A program made the position numbers and the translations under genes. A stretch of 64,000 nt of DNA, from the NCBI RefSeq assembly GCF_900156335.1, contig NZ_FTMZ01000008.1, forward strand, positions 97,241-161,240, in the 5' to 3' direction. Source of the stretch: Sphaerotilus natans (GTDB lineage Bacteria; Pseudomonadota; Gammaproteobacteria; Burkholderiales; Burkholderiaceae_C). Shown piece after piece: positions 1 through 8,090 of this stretch (position 1 is its first letter; the number at the start of each line of letters is the position of its first letter). The notes below the pieces were generated by a model, which saw only the letters and a program-made list of their open reading frames with translations, did not search any database and had not been told where the DNA came from.

Positions 1-255
1 GCCCCGCGTGAAGCTGAAGCTGGCGTTGATCGGGCCCATCTGCAGGAAATAGGGCGGATGGCCGTTCTGGATGCGTGCCAGGTTCAGCAGCGTCTGCTGA
101 TTGCCGACCTGGGCCTGGGCATCGGCGTATTCGACATAGCGGGTGCGCAGCGCGCTCGGGCCTGCGCAGCCGGCCAGCACCACCGCGGCGGCCGTGGCGG
201 ACAGGACAAGCAGGCGACGCGGCAAGGCGCGCGACAGACGGACAGGAGACGACAT
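1..255 (-). CDS. Lipoprotein, N-terminal part only (gene runs off the window)
   Basis: The visible 85 residues begin with a basic n-region and a hydrophobic stretch that ends in a lipobox, LAGC, at about residues 30-33. This marks a signal peptidase II substrate anchored to a membrane through the cysteine. The mature part begins GPSALRTRYVEYADAQ and contains NLARIQNGHPPYFLQMGP. This resembles conserved lipoproteins of unknown function in Burkholderiales. The C-terminus lies outside the window, so domain content and length are unknown. Confidence 0.7.
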   Translation of the reverse strand, partial: MSSPVRLSRALPRRLLVLSATAAAVVLAGCAGPSALRTRYVEYADAQAQVGNQQTLLNLARIQNGHPPYFLQMGPINASFSFTRG

Positions 256-427
256 GGTGAACCTTGGCGACATGAAGCGGGGGGAAGGAAGGCAAGCGGT
301 CGAAAAGGCTGGTGCCCCCTCTGCTGGCGTGCAAGCGTGCAGGCGTGCAAAAGCGGGGGAGGGGGACCAGCCGTCCTGGTGCTCACGCAGAGGTGGGCCT
401 CCAGGAACTCACGGTCTCAGGGAAGAC

Positions 428-970
428 TCAGGCGGCCTTGGCCTTGACGACCTCGGCCCCTTCCTTGACCTTCTCCTTGAACATTTCCTTGAACTTGACC
501 GGATCGAAGTTGTCGATCGTGCCGCCGGTCTCGAAGTGCTTGGTCAGCACCTTGCCGGTGGCGTAGGTGACGGCGGCCGAGGTGGCCGACAGACCGGCCG
601 CACCGGCGATCGAGCCCAGCACCGGCACGGCCTTGGCCAGACTGGCCAGGCCGGTCATCGCCACGATCACGCCGGCGCCGCTGACCAGCGAGGTCAGCAG
701 CGAGCGCACCAGCTTCTCCTTGAAGGGCACGTCGTAGATCTTGCACAGGCTGTGCGCCATGTCGATCTGGATGCCCATGATGGCGGCCAGATCGACGCCG
801 GGCACGGGGATCAGACTCACGCCGGTGGCGGCGATGACGTGGTTCTTGACAACATCGTTGGCCAGCAGCAGGCGGTCCGAGCGGACCACGTCCGAGACCA
901 GCACCGGGTCCGGGGTGGCGGGGGTGTCGACGGCCTTGGCTTCGACCTCGACGGTATCGGTGGAGCTCAT
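428..970 (-). CDS. DUF697 family membrane-associated protein
   Basis: A protein of about 180 residues with the DUF697 pattern: a VIAATGVSLIPVPGVDLAAI segment, then IQIDMAHSLCKIYDV and two hydrophobic glycine/alanine-rich stretches (LVSGAGVIVAMTGLASLAKA, and VLGSIAGAAGLSATSAAV). The family occurs alone or fused to GTPase domains and is thought to associate with membranes; its function is unknown. The tail is lysine-rich. I chose the ATG at 970 because GGAGAA lies 7 bases upstream; an in-frame ATG at 985 has no such site. It stands alone between two short gene-free gaps (256-427 and 971-1133). Confidence 0.75.
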   Translation of the reverse strand: MSSTDTVEVEAKAVDTPATPDPVLVSDVVRSDRLLLANDVVKNHVIAATGVSLIPVPGVDLAAIMGIQIDMAHSLCKIYDVPFKEKLVRSLLTSLVSGAGVIVAMTGLASLAKAVPVLGSIAGAAGLSATSAAVTYATGKVLTKHFETGGTIDNFDPVKFKEMFKEKVKEGAEVVKAKAA

Positions 971-1133
971 GAGAGCGTTCTCCATGGATTGAGTGGAACT
1001 GCAAAGCGCGACAGGTGACGCGGCGGTCTCCTGCGCATCGAGGGGGAGTGACTTCTTCCTTCTGGCGATGGGGGGTCCTTTCGTGGGGCAGAGTCAGCGG
1101 GATGCACCGGTCGATCCCGGCGTGGACCGGCCC

Positions 1134-1382
1134 TCACGACGCCGCGGACGGCGGCTTGGCCGGGGGCGCGCTCGGCGCCGGTGCGGGAGCAGGCGCAGGC
1201 GCGCGGCGGCGCTGCGGCGGATCGCCGGCCAGCACGAACAGCGCCCCCAGCACCGGCGACATCAGCAGCGAGGCCCAGAAGTAGCCCCAGAAGCCCCACT
1301 TGCGGTGGCGGCCGAGCACCGCCACGAGCAGGCTGCCAAGGACGTACAGGATGGGCAGGACATGCGGACTCAGAGCAGACAT
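1134..1382 (-). CDS. Small two-helix membrane protein with Pro/Ala tail
   Basis: The 82-residue product has two predicted membrane helices (about residues 9-24 and 31-51) joined by a short basic loop, RHRKWGFW. The last 25 or so residues are low-complexity APAPAPAPAPS sequence. It begins 4 bases after the stop of the periplasmic-binding protein gene and is the last gene of the exporter operon. No family is recognised. Because of its position it may be an accessory subunit of that system, but this is inference. Confidence 0.65.
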   Translation of the reverse strand: MSALSPHVLPILYVLGSLLVAVLGRHRKWGFWGYFWASLLMSPVLGALFVLAGDPPQRRRAPAPAPAPAPSAPPAKPPSAAS

Positions 1383-1386
1383 GGCA

Positions 1387-3393
1387 TCACCGTGAAGGAG
1401 AACTCGAAGGGGGTGTGGCGTGCGAGGCCGCCGGCGGGGCCGCACTGGCCGGCGCAGAGGCCACCTCGGGCTCGGGGGTGGACGCCGCATCGGACGCGGG
1501 CTCGGAGGCGGCCTCGGCACGCTGGCGGGCGGCCTTGGGCAGCGCGAAGGTGGCCGCCACCGGCGGCATCTCCGAGGCGAACAGGTTCAGCAGCGCCGGA
1601 TTGCTCTGGTGGCCGAGCGAGAGCAGGCGCTGCAGATCGACCTTGACCGCCGGCAGGTTGACCAGCCCGCCGATGACGCCATCGACCGCCGAACGCAGCA
1701 GCATGCGCTCGACCGTCTTGACCGCCGGGCCGAAGTCGGGCTGGCGGCCCGCCTCGTCGACGAACAGGGCCAGCCCTGGCGGCATGATGCGGTTGCCCGC
1801 CGCGCTGACGGCAAAGACCGGCAGGTTGACGCCGCGCAGCCGCCGCTCCAGCGCCGCCGTGTCGACGAAGCTCAGGTCATCGAAGCGCGCCAGCATCAGC
1901 GCCTGCACCTGGCCCTGTTCGGGCAGCGTCTGCAGGCAGCCCGCCAGATCGTCGTCGAGCGCCTCGTCGTGCACCACGCAGGTCTCGACGCGCAGCCCGG
2001 CGGCCTGGCCGAGCTGGCGCAGCTGTGCCAGATGATCGGGCAGCGTGTCGGGGTCGCGCGAGGCCACCAGCACGCCCAGCCGCTCGAACGGCAGGATGCG
2101 CCGGGCCAGCTCGAACTGCAGCGCCGCCATCTCCTCCATCGACGCCCCGGCCTGGAAGGCGCGGCTGAAGCCCGGGGGCAGCGGCGTGCCGGCCAGGTGT
2201 TCCTCCTGCTCGGCGCGTTCGAGCTGATAGCGCAGGTGCAGACCCGGCAGCGGCTGCCACTGCCCGCTCACCAGCTCCTGGAACTCGTAGTGCTTGGCGC
2301 GCAGCTCGCCGTGCGCGTCGAAGGCGTGCAGCCCGGTCACGCCGATCCAGTACGGCATGAAGCGCAGCGCCGAGGCCACCGCCGACGTCCGGGTCGACTT
2401 GGCCGTCTCGATCGCGCGCGCCAGCAGCATCATCGCGTCGTAGCCCTGCGCGGCGTTGTGGTCGGGATCCTGCTGGTATGCGGCACGGTATCGCTCGACG
2501 AAGGCGGCATTGCGCCAGCCCGGCTGGCTGCTGCGGTACAGCGCCGGCACGATGGTCTCGTTGCCGGCGCGCCCGGCCGATTGCGCGAAGTCGCGCGAGT
2601 TGAGCGAATCGATGCCGATGATCGGCACCTGCACGCCCAGTTCGCGCAGCTGCTGCACCATGCGCGCGCCAGGCTCGGTGGCGGCCGACAGGAACACCGC
2701 ATCGAAGGACTTGGCGCGCAGCTCGGCCACCAGGCTGCGGTAGTCCTCGTCGCTGGCCTGGAAGGACACCCGGTGCGCGACCCGCAGGCCACGACCGACC
2801 GCCGCGTCCTCGAACAGGAAGGCCATCTCGCGGCTGTAGTCGTCGCGCGTGTTGAGCACCGCGACCTGCCCGTAGCCCAGCAGCGCGGTCAGGCTGGCGA
2901 GCTGGTCGGCCATGACCGGTCCGCTCGGGGCCATCCGGAAGACGTACTGGAAACCGTGGCCGGTCAGGCTCTTGCGGGTCGCGAACGGCGGCAGGAAGAC
3001 CACGCGCGCGGCCTCGTAGACCAGCGAGGCCGGCACCGCCACCGCCGACGACCGGTGGCCCAGCACCGCCACGACCTCGTCGTCGTCGGCGAGCCGGTGC
3101 ACCAGCGCGTTCTCGGCCACCGGGTCGGCGCTGCCCTGTTCGATGCGCAGGCGCACACGTCGCCCCAGGAGTTTTTCGGGGCGTGCGTTGAGCTGCGCCA
3201 CGGCCAGCTCGATGCCCTTGACATAGTCGGTCTGCTGTGGGTCGCGCACTGCCGCGATGACGATGTCGCCGCGTGTGTCCTGGGCGCGGCGGTCGCGGGC
3301 CTCGGCCATCGTGGCGTAGTCCGGTCCCGGCCAGTGGCTCCAGACGAACAAGGCGACCAGCAACAAGGCCACGGCAGACAGCACCCTCTTCAT
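1387..3393 (-). CDS. Large ABC-type periplasmic substrate-binding protein (LivJ-like plus second binding-type region)
   Basis: The 668-residue product starts with an N-terminal hydrophobic export or anchor segment (residues 3-18). Residues of about 40-380 form a type I periplasmic-binding (LivJ/Peripla_BP_6) domain, with DIVIAAVRDPQQTDYVKGIE near its start and the block VPIIGIDSLNSRDF. A second region, about 440-610, looks like another type I binding fold (LPVFAVSAAGNRIMPPGLAL). It resembles the ABC_sub_bind family, although I am less sure of that. The tail is Ala/Pro/Ser-rich. LivJ proteins are usually near 380 residues, so this one is much longer. I chose the start at MKRVLS, 10 bases after the SPFH gene stop. 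No cognate importer permease lies nearby; the adjacent transporters are exporters. Confidence 0.72.
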   Translation of the reverse strand: MKRVLSAVALLLVALFVWSHWPGPDYATMAEARDRRAQDTRGDIVIAAVRDPQQTDYVKGIELAVAQLNARPEKLLGRRVRLRIEQGSADPVAENALVHRLADDDEVVAVLGHRSSAVAVPASLVYEAARVVFLPPFATRKSLTGHGFQYVFRMAPSGPVMADQLASLTALLGYGQVAVLNTRDDYSREMAFLFEDAAVGRGLRVAHRVSFQASDEDYRSLVAELRAKSFDAVFLSAATEPGARMVQQLRELGVQVPIIGIDSLNSRDFAQSAGRAGNETIVPALYRSSQPGWRNAAFVERYRAAYQQDPDHNAAQGYDAMMLLARAIETAKSTRTSAVASALRFMPYWIGVTGLHAFDAHGELRAKHYEFQELVSGQWQPLPGLHLRYQLERAEQEEHLAGTPLPPGFSRAFQAGASMEEMAALQFELARRILPFERLGVLVASRDPDTLPDHLAQLRQLGQAAGLRVETCVVHDEALDDDLAGCLQTLPEQGQVQALMLARFDDLSFVDTAALERRLRGVNLPVFAVSAAGNRIMPPGLALFVDEAGRQPDFGPAVKTVERMLLRSAVDGVIGGLVNLPAVKVDLQRLLSLGHQSNPALLNLFASEMPPVAATFALPKAARQRAEAASEPASDAASTPEPEVASAPASAAPPAASHATPPSSSPSR

Positions 3394-3403
3394 CACCGGG
3401 TTC

Positions 3404-4384
3404 TCACGGCGTGACGTTGAGGAGCACGGCAGGCTTGCCGTCGCCGGTCGCGCCCCCCTGGGCACCCGCCCCAGGTGGGGACATGCCACCGCCCATGATC
3501 AAGGTCTTGGCATTGGGCGAGGTGGCGATGTCGCGCATCGCGCCGATCTGCTCGTGCTGCAGCACGCGGTCGGTCAGACTCTCGGCCAGGATGGCGTTGT
3601 GCTTCTTCCTGCCTTCGGCCTCGACGATCAGCCGATCCGCCTCCTTGCGCGCCGTCTCCATGCGGAACTCGTAGGACTTGAGCATTTCCTCCTGGGTCAG
3701 CTTGTCCTCGATCGCCGTCTTGAGCTTGTCCGGCAGCTGGATGCTGCGGATGATGATGTCGTCGACCTGGACAAAATTGCGCCCGACCTCGTCGAGCGCG
3801 GCCAGGATGGCGCGAGTGAGCAGCCCGTCCTTGTTGGTGTAGATGTCCTCGGCGACGTACTGGCCGAGCTGCTTGCGCATGACCGACTCGACCTGCGGGA
3901 CGATGACGCGCATCACATAGTCCGGGCCGATGCGCTGGTGCAGCACGCCCAGCATCTCGACTTCGGGCTGGTAGCGAATGGCCAGGGAGAGCTTGACACT
4001 CAGGCCCTTGGACGTGAGCACGTCGAACTCGTGCAGCTTGATCTGCTTGCGCGTCTCGTACTGGTGCATCGTGTTGAACGGACTGATCAGGTAGACCCCT
4101 TCGGTGTAGACGTGGTCGACCTGGGTGCCGGAGAACAGCCGGAACAGCACGCCGTTGTGCCCCGGCGGGATCACGACGACGATGCGGCTCCACAGGAAGA
4201 CGATCAGCAGCAGCAGCAGCAGGTTGGTGACGATGAACGCCGGGGTGTTCTCGTGCAGCCAGTCGGCCAGGCGCTGGCGGGGCGTCAGCGGTGCCTCGGG
4301 CGCGGACGCGTCGACCTGCGCAGAGGACGTGTCGTCGTCGAACCATTCTTTGGGGCCGGCCATGGATGCGGGGCTCCTGTTCAT
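3404..4384 (-). CDS. SPFH / band 7 (prohibitin-like) membrane protein
   Basis: The 326-residue protein has a soluble N-terminus, one membrane helix at about residues 50-72 (FIVTNLLLLLLIVFLWSRIV) and then a band 7 domain starting PPGHNGVLFRLFSGTQVD. After this comes an alanine/glutamate-rich helical stretch (about 230-285) typical of prohibitin/HflK assembly regions. The C-terminus is glycine-rich. SPFH proteins form ring-like scaffolds in membranes and affect the stability or placement of partner complexes. Its start overlaps the stop of the upstream exporter gene by 4 bases (ATGA), so translation is probably coupled. It may organise the two ABC exporters, but that is inferred from context only. 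Confidence 0.82.
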   Translation of the reverse strand: MNRSPASMAGPKEWFDDDTSSAQVDASAPEAPLTPRQRLADWLHENTPAFIVTNLLLLLLIVFLWSRIVVVIPPGHNGVLFRLFSGTQVDHVYTEGVYLISPFNTMHQYETRKQIKLHEFDVLTSKGLSVKLSLAIRYQPEVEMLGVLHQRIGPDYVMRVIVPQVESVMRKQLGQYVAEDIYTNKDGLLTRAILAALDEVGRNFVQVDDIIIRSIQLPDKLKTAIEDKLTQEEMLKSYEFRMETARKEADRLIVEAEGRKKHNAILAESLTDRVLQHEQIGAMRDIATSPNAKTLIMGGGMSPPGAGAQGGATGDGKPAVLLNVTP

Positions 4385-6048
4385 GCGGTGTCCGCGACGA
4401 TGCGGCCGTCCTGCAGGCGGACGATCCGGTCGGCGCAGTCGAAATAGGCGTCGTCATGCGAGACGACGATGACGGTGGTGCCGCGCGTGCGCAGCTCCGG
4501 CAGCAGTTCGCGGTAGAAGCGGCGGCGGAACTCGGGGTCCTGGTCGGCGGCGACCTCGTCGAGCACGCACACCGGCTTGTTCCGGAGCACCGCGACGATG
4601 AAGGCCAGGCGCTTGCGCTGGCCGGTGGACAGCGCCGTCTGCGTGAAGCGTCCGTTCTCGAAGCCGGTCTTGCGCTCCAGGCCCATGACCTGCAGCCAGC
4701 GCCGCACCTCGGCCGGATCGACGTCGTCAAGCCCGTGCAGGCGCTCGAAGAGGTGGAAGTCGGTGAAGACGATCGAGAACAGCTCGCGCCAGTCGTCGCG
4801 TGCGGCCGCATCGACGATCTGGCCGTCGCGGCGCAGCTCGCCTTCCATCGGCGGGTACAGGCCGGTGAGGAGCTTCAGCAGCGTGGACTTGCCCGCACCA
4901 TTGCCGCCGACGATGAAGACCAGCTCGCCGCGACGGATCTCCAGCGTGTGCGGGCCTGAGCGGAACGTGACCTCGCCGGCCGCGTCGGTGTAGTGGAAGG
5001 CCGCGCCGTGCAGGCCCAGGTGCTCGAAGGCTGGCCGGGCCGGATCTGCCGCGACCGGCCCCTCCGCCATCGGCGCATCGACCTCGGCCGCGCGCCCGTG
5101 CACGGCCGCCTCGATCTCGGCCTCCAGCGCGTAGAGCCCGCCCACCGCGGCCTCGGCACGCGCCAGCATCGGCAGCATGGTGGCGAAGGCCGTCAGCGGG
5201 CCCATCAGCGACAGCACGATCGACAGGCCCTGCTCGATGCCGTCGCTGCGGCTCGGCCAGAGCGACGGCTGAACGAACACCAGCGCGGCCAGCAGCACGT
5301 AGAGGATGCCGCTGGAGAACTGCAGGTCGTCGACGGTGCGGCGGTTGATGTCGTGGCGCGGCGCGTGCGCACTGCGGGCCCGGGACTGCAGCTCGGCCTG
5401 GATGGCCTCGCTGCGACCGCGGTGCAGCTTGACTTCCTTGAAGCCCTGCACCAGCTCGCCGAACAGCGCGAAGAAGCGCGCCTCGCGCTCGGCCGACAGG
5501 CGCGTCTCGGCGGTGGCGCGCTGGTAGTGGCGCATCAGCTGCGGCACCGCCAGCGCGAACACCAGCGCGATCAGCCCGAAAGTGATGGGGTCCTTCCAGA
5601 CCATGTACAGGCCGCTGGCGGCAAACAGCGCGAGCGACTGCAGGCCGTACAGGCCCTGCATCACCGCATCGGCCACCAGCCGGGTGTCCTGGCTGATCGG
5701 CGTGAAGCGTCCGCTGGCGGATTCGCGCTCGATGTAGCGCAGGTCGGCCTGCAGCAGCCTTGTCGCCAGCCGGGTCTTGACACGCTCGAGCGCCTGCTCG
5801 GAGGCGGTGAAGCAGTCCTTGAGGCTGCGCCGCAGGCTCAGCACCCAGGCGGCCAGCCCGAGCAGGTAGACGATCAGCAGGGCCAGCCGCGTCATCGTCA
5901 GGCCGTCGCCGGCCGACGCCGCGCCGGTGTTGGCCAGCGCGATCAGCAGGCCCTGGCACAGACCCGACAGCACCATGCCCGCCAGCATCGGCGGCAGCGG
6001 CAGGTCGGCCTCGCGGCGCAGGAAGTCGAGCAGCTGGCTGCGCTTCAT
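4381..6048 (-). CDS. Cyclic-peptide export ABC transporter, SyrD/PvdE-like (second copy)
   Basis: A 555-residue fused half-transporter. The N-terminal half has about six membrane helices. The C-terminal half is an ATPase with Walker A GGNGAGKSTLLKLLTG, signature LSTGQRKRLAF and Walker B with catalytic glutamate, VCVLDEVAADQDPEFRR. The LSTGQ signature and the AADQDP motif are typical of the SyrD/PvdE family, which exports non-ribosomal lipopeptides and siderophore precursors across the inner membrane. It overlaps its paralogue by 4 bases at the start and the SPFH gene by 4 at the end. The pair may form a heterodimer. The substrate is unknown. Confidence 0.85.
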   Translation of the reverse strand: MKRSQLLDFLRREADLPLPPMLAGMVLSGLCQGLLIALANTGAASAGDGLTMTRLALLIVYLLGLAAWVLSLRRSLKDCFTASEQALERVKTRLATRLLQADLRYIERESASGRFTPISQDTRLVADAVMQGLYGLQSLALFAASGLYMVWKDPITFGLIALVFALAVPQLMRHYQRATAETRLSAEREARFFALFGELVQGFKEVKLHRGRSEAIQAELQSRARSAHAPRHDINRRTVDDLQFSSGILYVLLAALVFVQPSLWPSRSDGIEQGLSIVLSLMGPLTAFATMLPMLARAEAAVGGLYALEAEIEAAVHGRAAEVDAPMAEGPVAADPARPAFEHLGLHGAAFHYTDAAGEVTFRSGPHTLEIRRGELVFIVGGNGAGKSTLLKLLTGLYPPMEGELRRDGQIVDAAARDDWRELFSIVFTDFHLFERLHGLDDVDPAEVRRWLQVMGLERKTGFENGRFTQTALSTGQRKRLAFIVAVLRNKPVCVLDEVAADQDPEFRRRFYRELLPELRTRGTTVIVVSHDDAYFDCADRIVRLQDGRIVADTA

Positions 6049-7691
6049 GCCGGCACGCTCCCGCCCTGGCGCTCGTCGGAGACGATGTGGCCGGCGTCGA
6101 GCCGCAGCACGCGGTCGGCCGTGTGGAACCAGGCCTCGTCGTGCGAGACGATGAGCAGCGTGCGCCCGGCCGCCTTCAGCTCCGGCAGCAGCTCCTCGTG
6201 ATAGCGGCGTCGGAACGCTGGATCCTGGTCAGCCGCCAGTTCGTCGAACAGGCAGATCGGCCGGCCTTCGAGCACCGCGGCGATGAAGGCCAGGCGCTTG
6301 CGCTGGCCGGTCGACAGGTCGGTGCGGGTGAAGCGGCCACCCTCGCAGCGGGTCTTGCCACTCAGTCCCAGCCGGTCGATCCAGGCGTTGACCTCGGCGT
6401 CATCGACGCCCTCGGGCAGCCCGTACAGGTGGTCGAAGAGGTGGAAATCGGTGAAGACGGTCGAGAACAGGCTGCGGTAGGCCTCCAGCGTGCGTGGCCC
6501 GACCGGCTCGCCGTCGAGCAGCACGTCGCCCGCCTCGGCCGGGTAGAGCCCGGTGAGCAGCTTGAGCAGCGTGGACTTGCCCGCGCCGTTGCCGCCGACG
6601 ATGAAGACGGTCTCGCCGGCGCGCAGGCTCAGGTCGTGCGGGCCGGAGGTGAACAGCGGCGAGCCATCGGTGTCGAGGTAGCGCATGCGTGCCCCCGCCA
6701 GCCGGATCTCGTCGAACTGCCGCAGCGGCTCGACAGGCCGACGGTGGTGGGGTTCCAGCGCTGCATCCAGGCGCGCCTCCAGGGCGTACTGATGACCGAT
6801 GGCCGCATCCACCGCCGCCATGCCGGCCAGTCCCTGCGTGATCGAACCGATCGGACCGAGGATGTACATGACGGTGGCGACGATCTGGTGGGTCTGGTCG
6901 CCGCTGCTCGGCACCACCACCGGCAGCACGAACACCACGGCCAGCAGCAGCAGCAGGAAGGCAATGCCGCCAAACAGGTGATCGAAGACGGTGTCGAGGT
7001 TGGCCTGGCGCTTGAGGCCGTGCGCCTGCGCGGCCACTTCGACGAGATGGCGCCGCAGGCCGGCGCGCTCGCGCCGGCTCAGCTGCAGCTCCTTGACGCC
7101 GTGGACGACATCACCGAGCGCACGCTGGAAGTCCACCTCCCGGTGATGGGCCTGGCCCATCGCCACGGCAATGGCCGGATCGCGCACCTTGCGCACCGCG
7201 ATGTAGCTGATCACCACCAGCACGATCACCAGACACGCCAGCGGCGACAGCACCGCCAGGTACAGCGTCGAGAACACCAGCGTCACCAGCGACTGCACGG
7301 TGGTGACGACCTGGGAGCCGGCGCGCGCGATGACCTGGGTGTCCTGCGTCAGCGCCGCGAACCCCGGAAGCCCGCCGACCTGCTCGACCTGCCGCAGCGA
7401 GGTGCGCCGGACCTTGTCGGTCAGGCGCAGGCGCACCCGCTCGATGGTGGCCTCGACCGCCTGCATGGCGTCGAGCATGGCGCTGCGCTGCGTGTAGGCG
7501 TACAGCACCAGCGCGACGAGGTAGGCCGCGAACAGTCGGCCATCATGCTCGGACTGATCGGCCTGGGCCGCCGCCCGGTTGAGCAGGGCCAGCATCAGCA
7601 TGTTGGCCATGCCCGTCAGCAGCGACATCGCGATGATGCGCCGCTTCGGCACGCCGGCCTCCTGCGTCAGGAAGCGCCTCAGGTGCTGCAT
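6045..7691 (-). CDS. Cyclic-peptide export ABC transporter, SyrD/PvdE-like (first copy)
   Basis: A 548-residue paralogue of the next gene in the operon, with the same layout: an N-terminal membrane domain (helices from about residue 20 to 290) and a C-terminal ATPase. Motifs are Walker A GGNGAGKSTLLKLLTG, signature LSTGQRKRLAF and Walker B ICLFDELAADQDPAFRR, ending with the SHDEAWF switch histidine. Both paralogues keep a complete catalytic set, so neither looks degenerate. It is the first gene of a five-gene minus-strand operon read from the AT-rich region 7,692-8,090. In this family such genes usually sit beside NRPS or siderophore genes. Only NRPS helper genes are visible here. Confidence 0.86.
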   Translation of the reverse strand: MQHLRRFLTQEAGVPKRRIIAMSLLTGMANMLMLALLNRAAAQADQSEHDGRLFAAYLVALVLYAYTQRSAMLDAMQAVEATIERVRLRLTDKVRRTSLRQVEQVGGLPGFAALTQDTQVIARAGSQVVTTVQSLVTLVFSTLYLAVLSPLACLVIVLVVISYIAVRKVRDPAIAVAMGQAHHREVDFQRALGDVVHGVKELQLSRRERAGLRRHLVEVAAQAHGLKRQANLDTVFDHLFGGIAFLLLLLAVVFVLPVVVPSSGDQTHQIVATVMYILGPIGSITQGLAGMAAVDAAIGHQYALEARLDAALEPHHRRPVEPLRQFDEIRLAGARMRYLDTDGSPLFTSGPHDLSLRAGETVFIVGGNGAGKSTLLKLLTGLYPAEAGDVLLDGEPVGPRTLEAYRSLFSTVFTDFHLFDHLYGLPEGVDDAEVNAWIDRLGLSGKTRCEGGRFTRTDLSTGQRKRLAFIAAVLEGRPICLFDELAADQDPAFRRRYHEELLPELKAAGRTLLIVSHDEAWFHTADRVLRLDAGHIVSDERQGGSVPA

Positions 7692-7856
7692 CGTGCGCGC
7701 AGGCCGCCGCTTCTGGGCGCCGTGACGGCGGCATCAAGGGCACCCCGTCCACCGCGTGTCTTTCGTTCCATCAGATGCGCACATTTGGTGCATATCTGAT
7801 TGCATAGATCATAAATGCATGAAATAAACAAATGATGCAAAAATACAACAAAATTT

Positions 7857-7885
7857 TTGACACTGGCGGACATGAGGTGTAGCTT
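7857..7885 (+). promoter_or_regulatory. Candidate sigma-70 promoter toward the sensor kinase
   Basis: A perfect TTGACA (-35) at 7,857-7,862 is followed after exactly 17 bases by TAGCTT (7,880-7,885), a weak -10 match. It would give a leader of about 200 bases before the kinase ATG at 8,091. Confidence 0.4.
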
Positions 7886-7902
7886 TGAACGCAGTGCAGA
7901 TG

Positions 7903-7916
7903 TGATGAATTCATCA
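7903..7916. promoter_or_regulatory. 14-base palindrome, candidate operator
   Basis: TGATGAATTCATCA reads the same on both strands and lies just downstream of the candidate promoter. Its first 11 bases recur at 12,128-12,138 in the other AT-rich promoter region, so it is a candidate site for a shared regulator, possibly the response regulator at 9,551-10,243. Confidence 0.4.
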
Positions 7917-8090
7917 TTTTAGAGATATTAACTTCTTCATTTATTTCATTTTTACAAATTATTTCGATTGATAAATCATTTGTGGGTAGTTAAAACAGAT
8001 CTTGTTCATCAGTGATTTCTTGCTTGGTGGCGTCGCGTACCGCTGGTCGGTTTCGTGGTTCTGCCAACAGCGCCTCGCTCCCCATGCCCC

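Larger units (their letters stand above)
7692..8090. promoter_or_regulatory. AT-rich divergent promoter region between exporter operon and sensor kinase
   Basis: This 399-base gap has no convincing gene. From about 7,770 to 8,040 it is far richer in A+T than the rest of the window. It holds a plus-strand promoter-like sequence, a 14-base perfect palindrome, and several blocks that recur in the same order at 12,128-12,237. A possible 30-codon leader ORF (TTG at 8,002) ends in a TGA that overlaps the kinase ATG, but no ribosome-binding site supports it. Confidence 0.6.
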
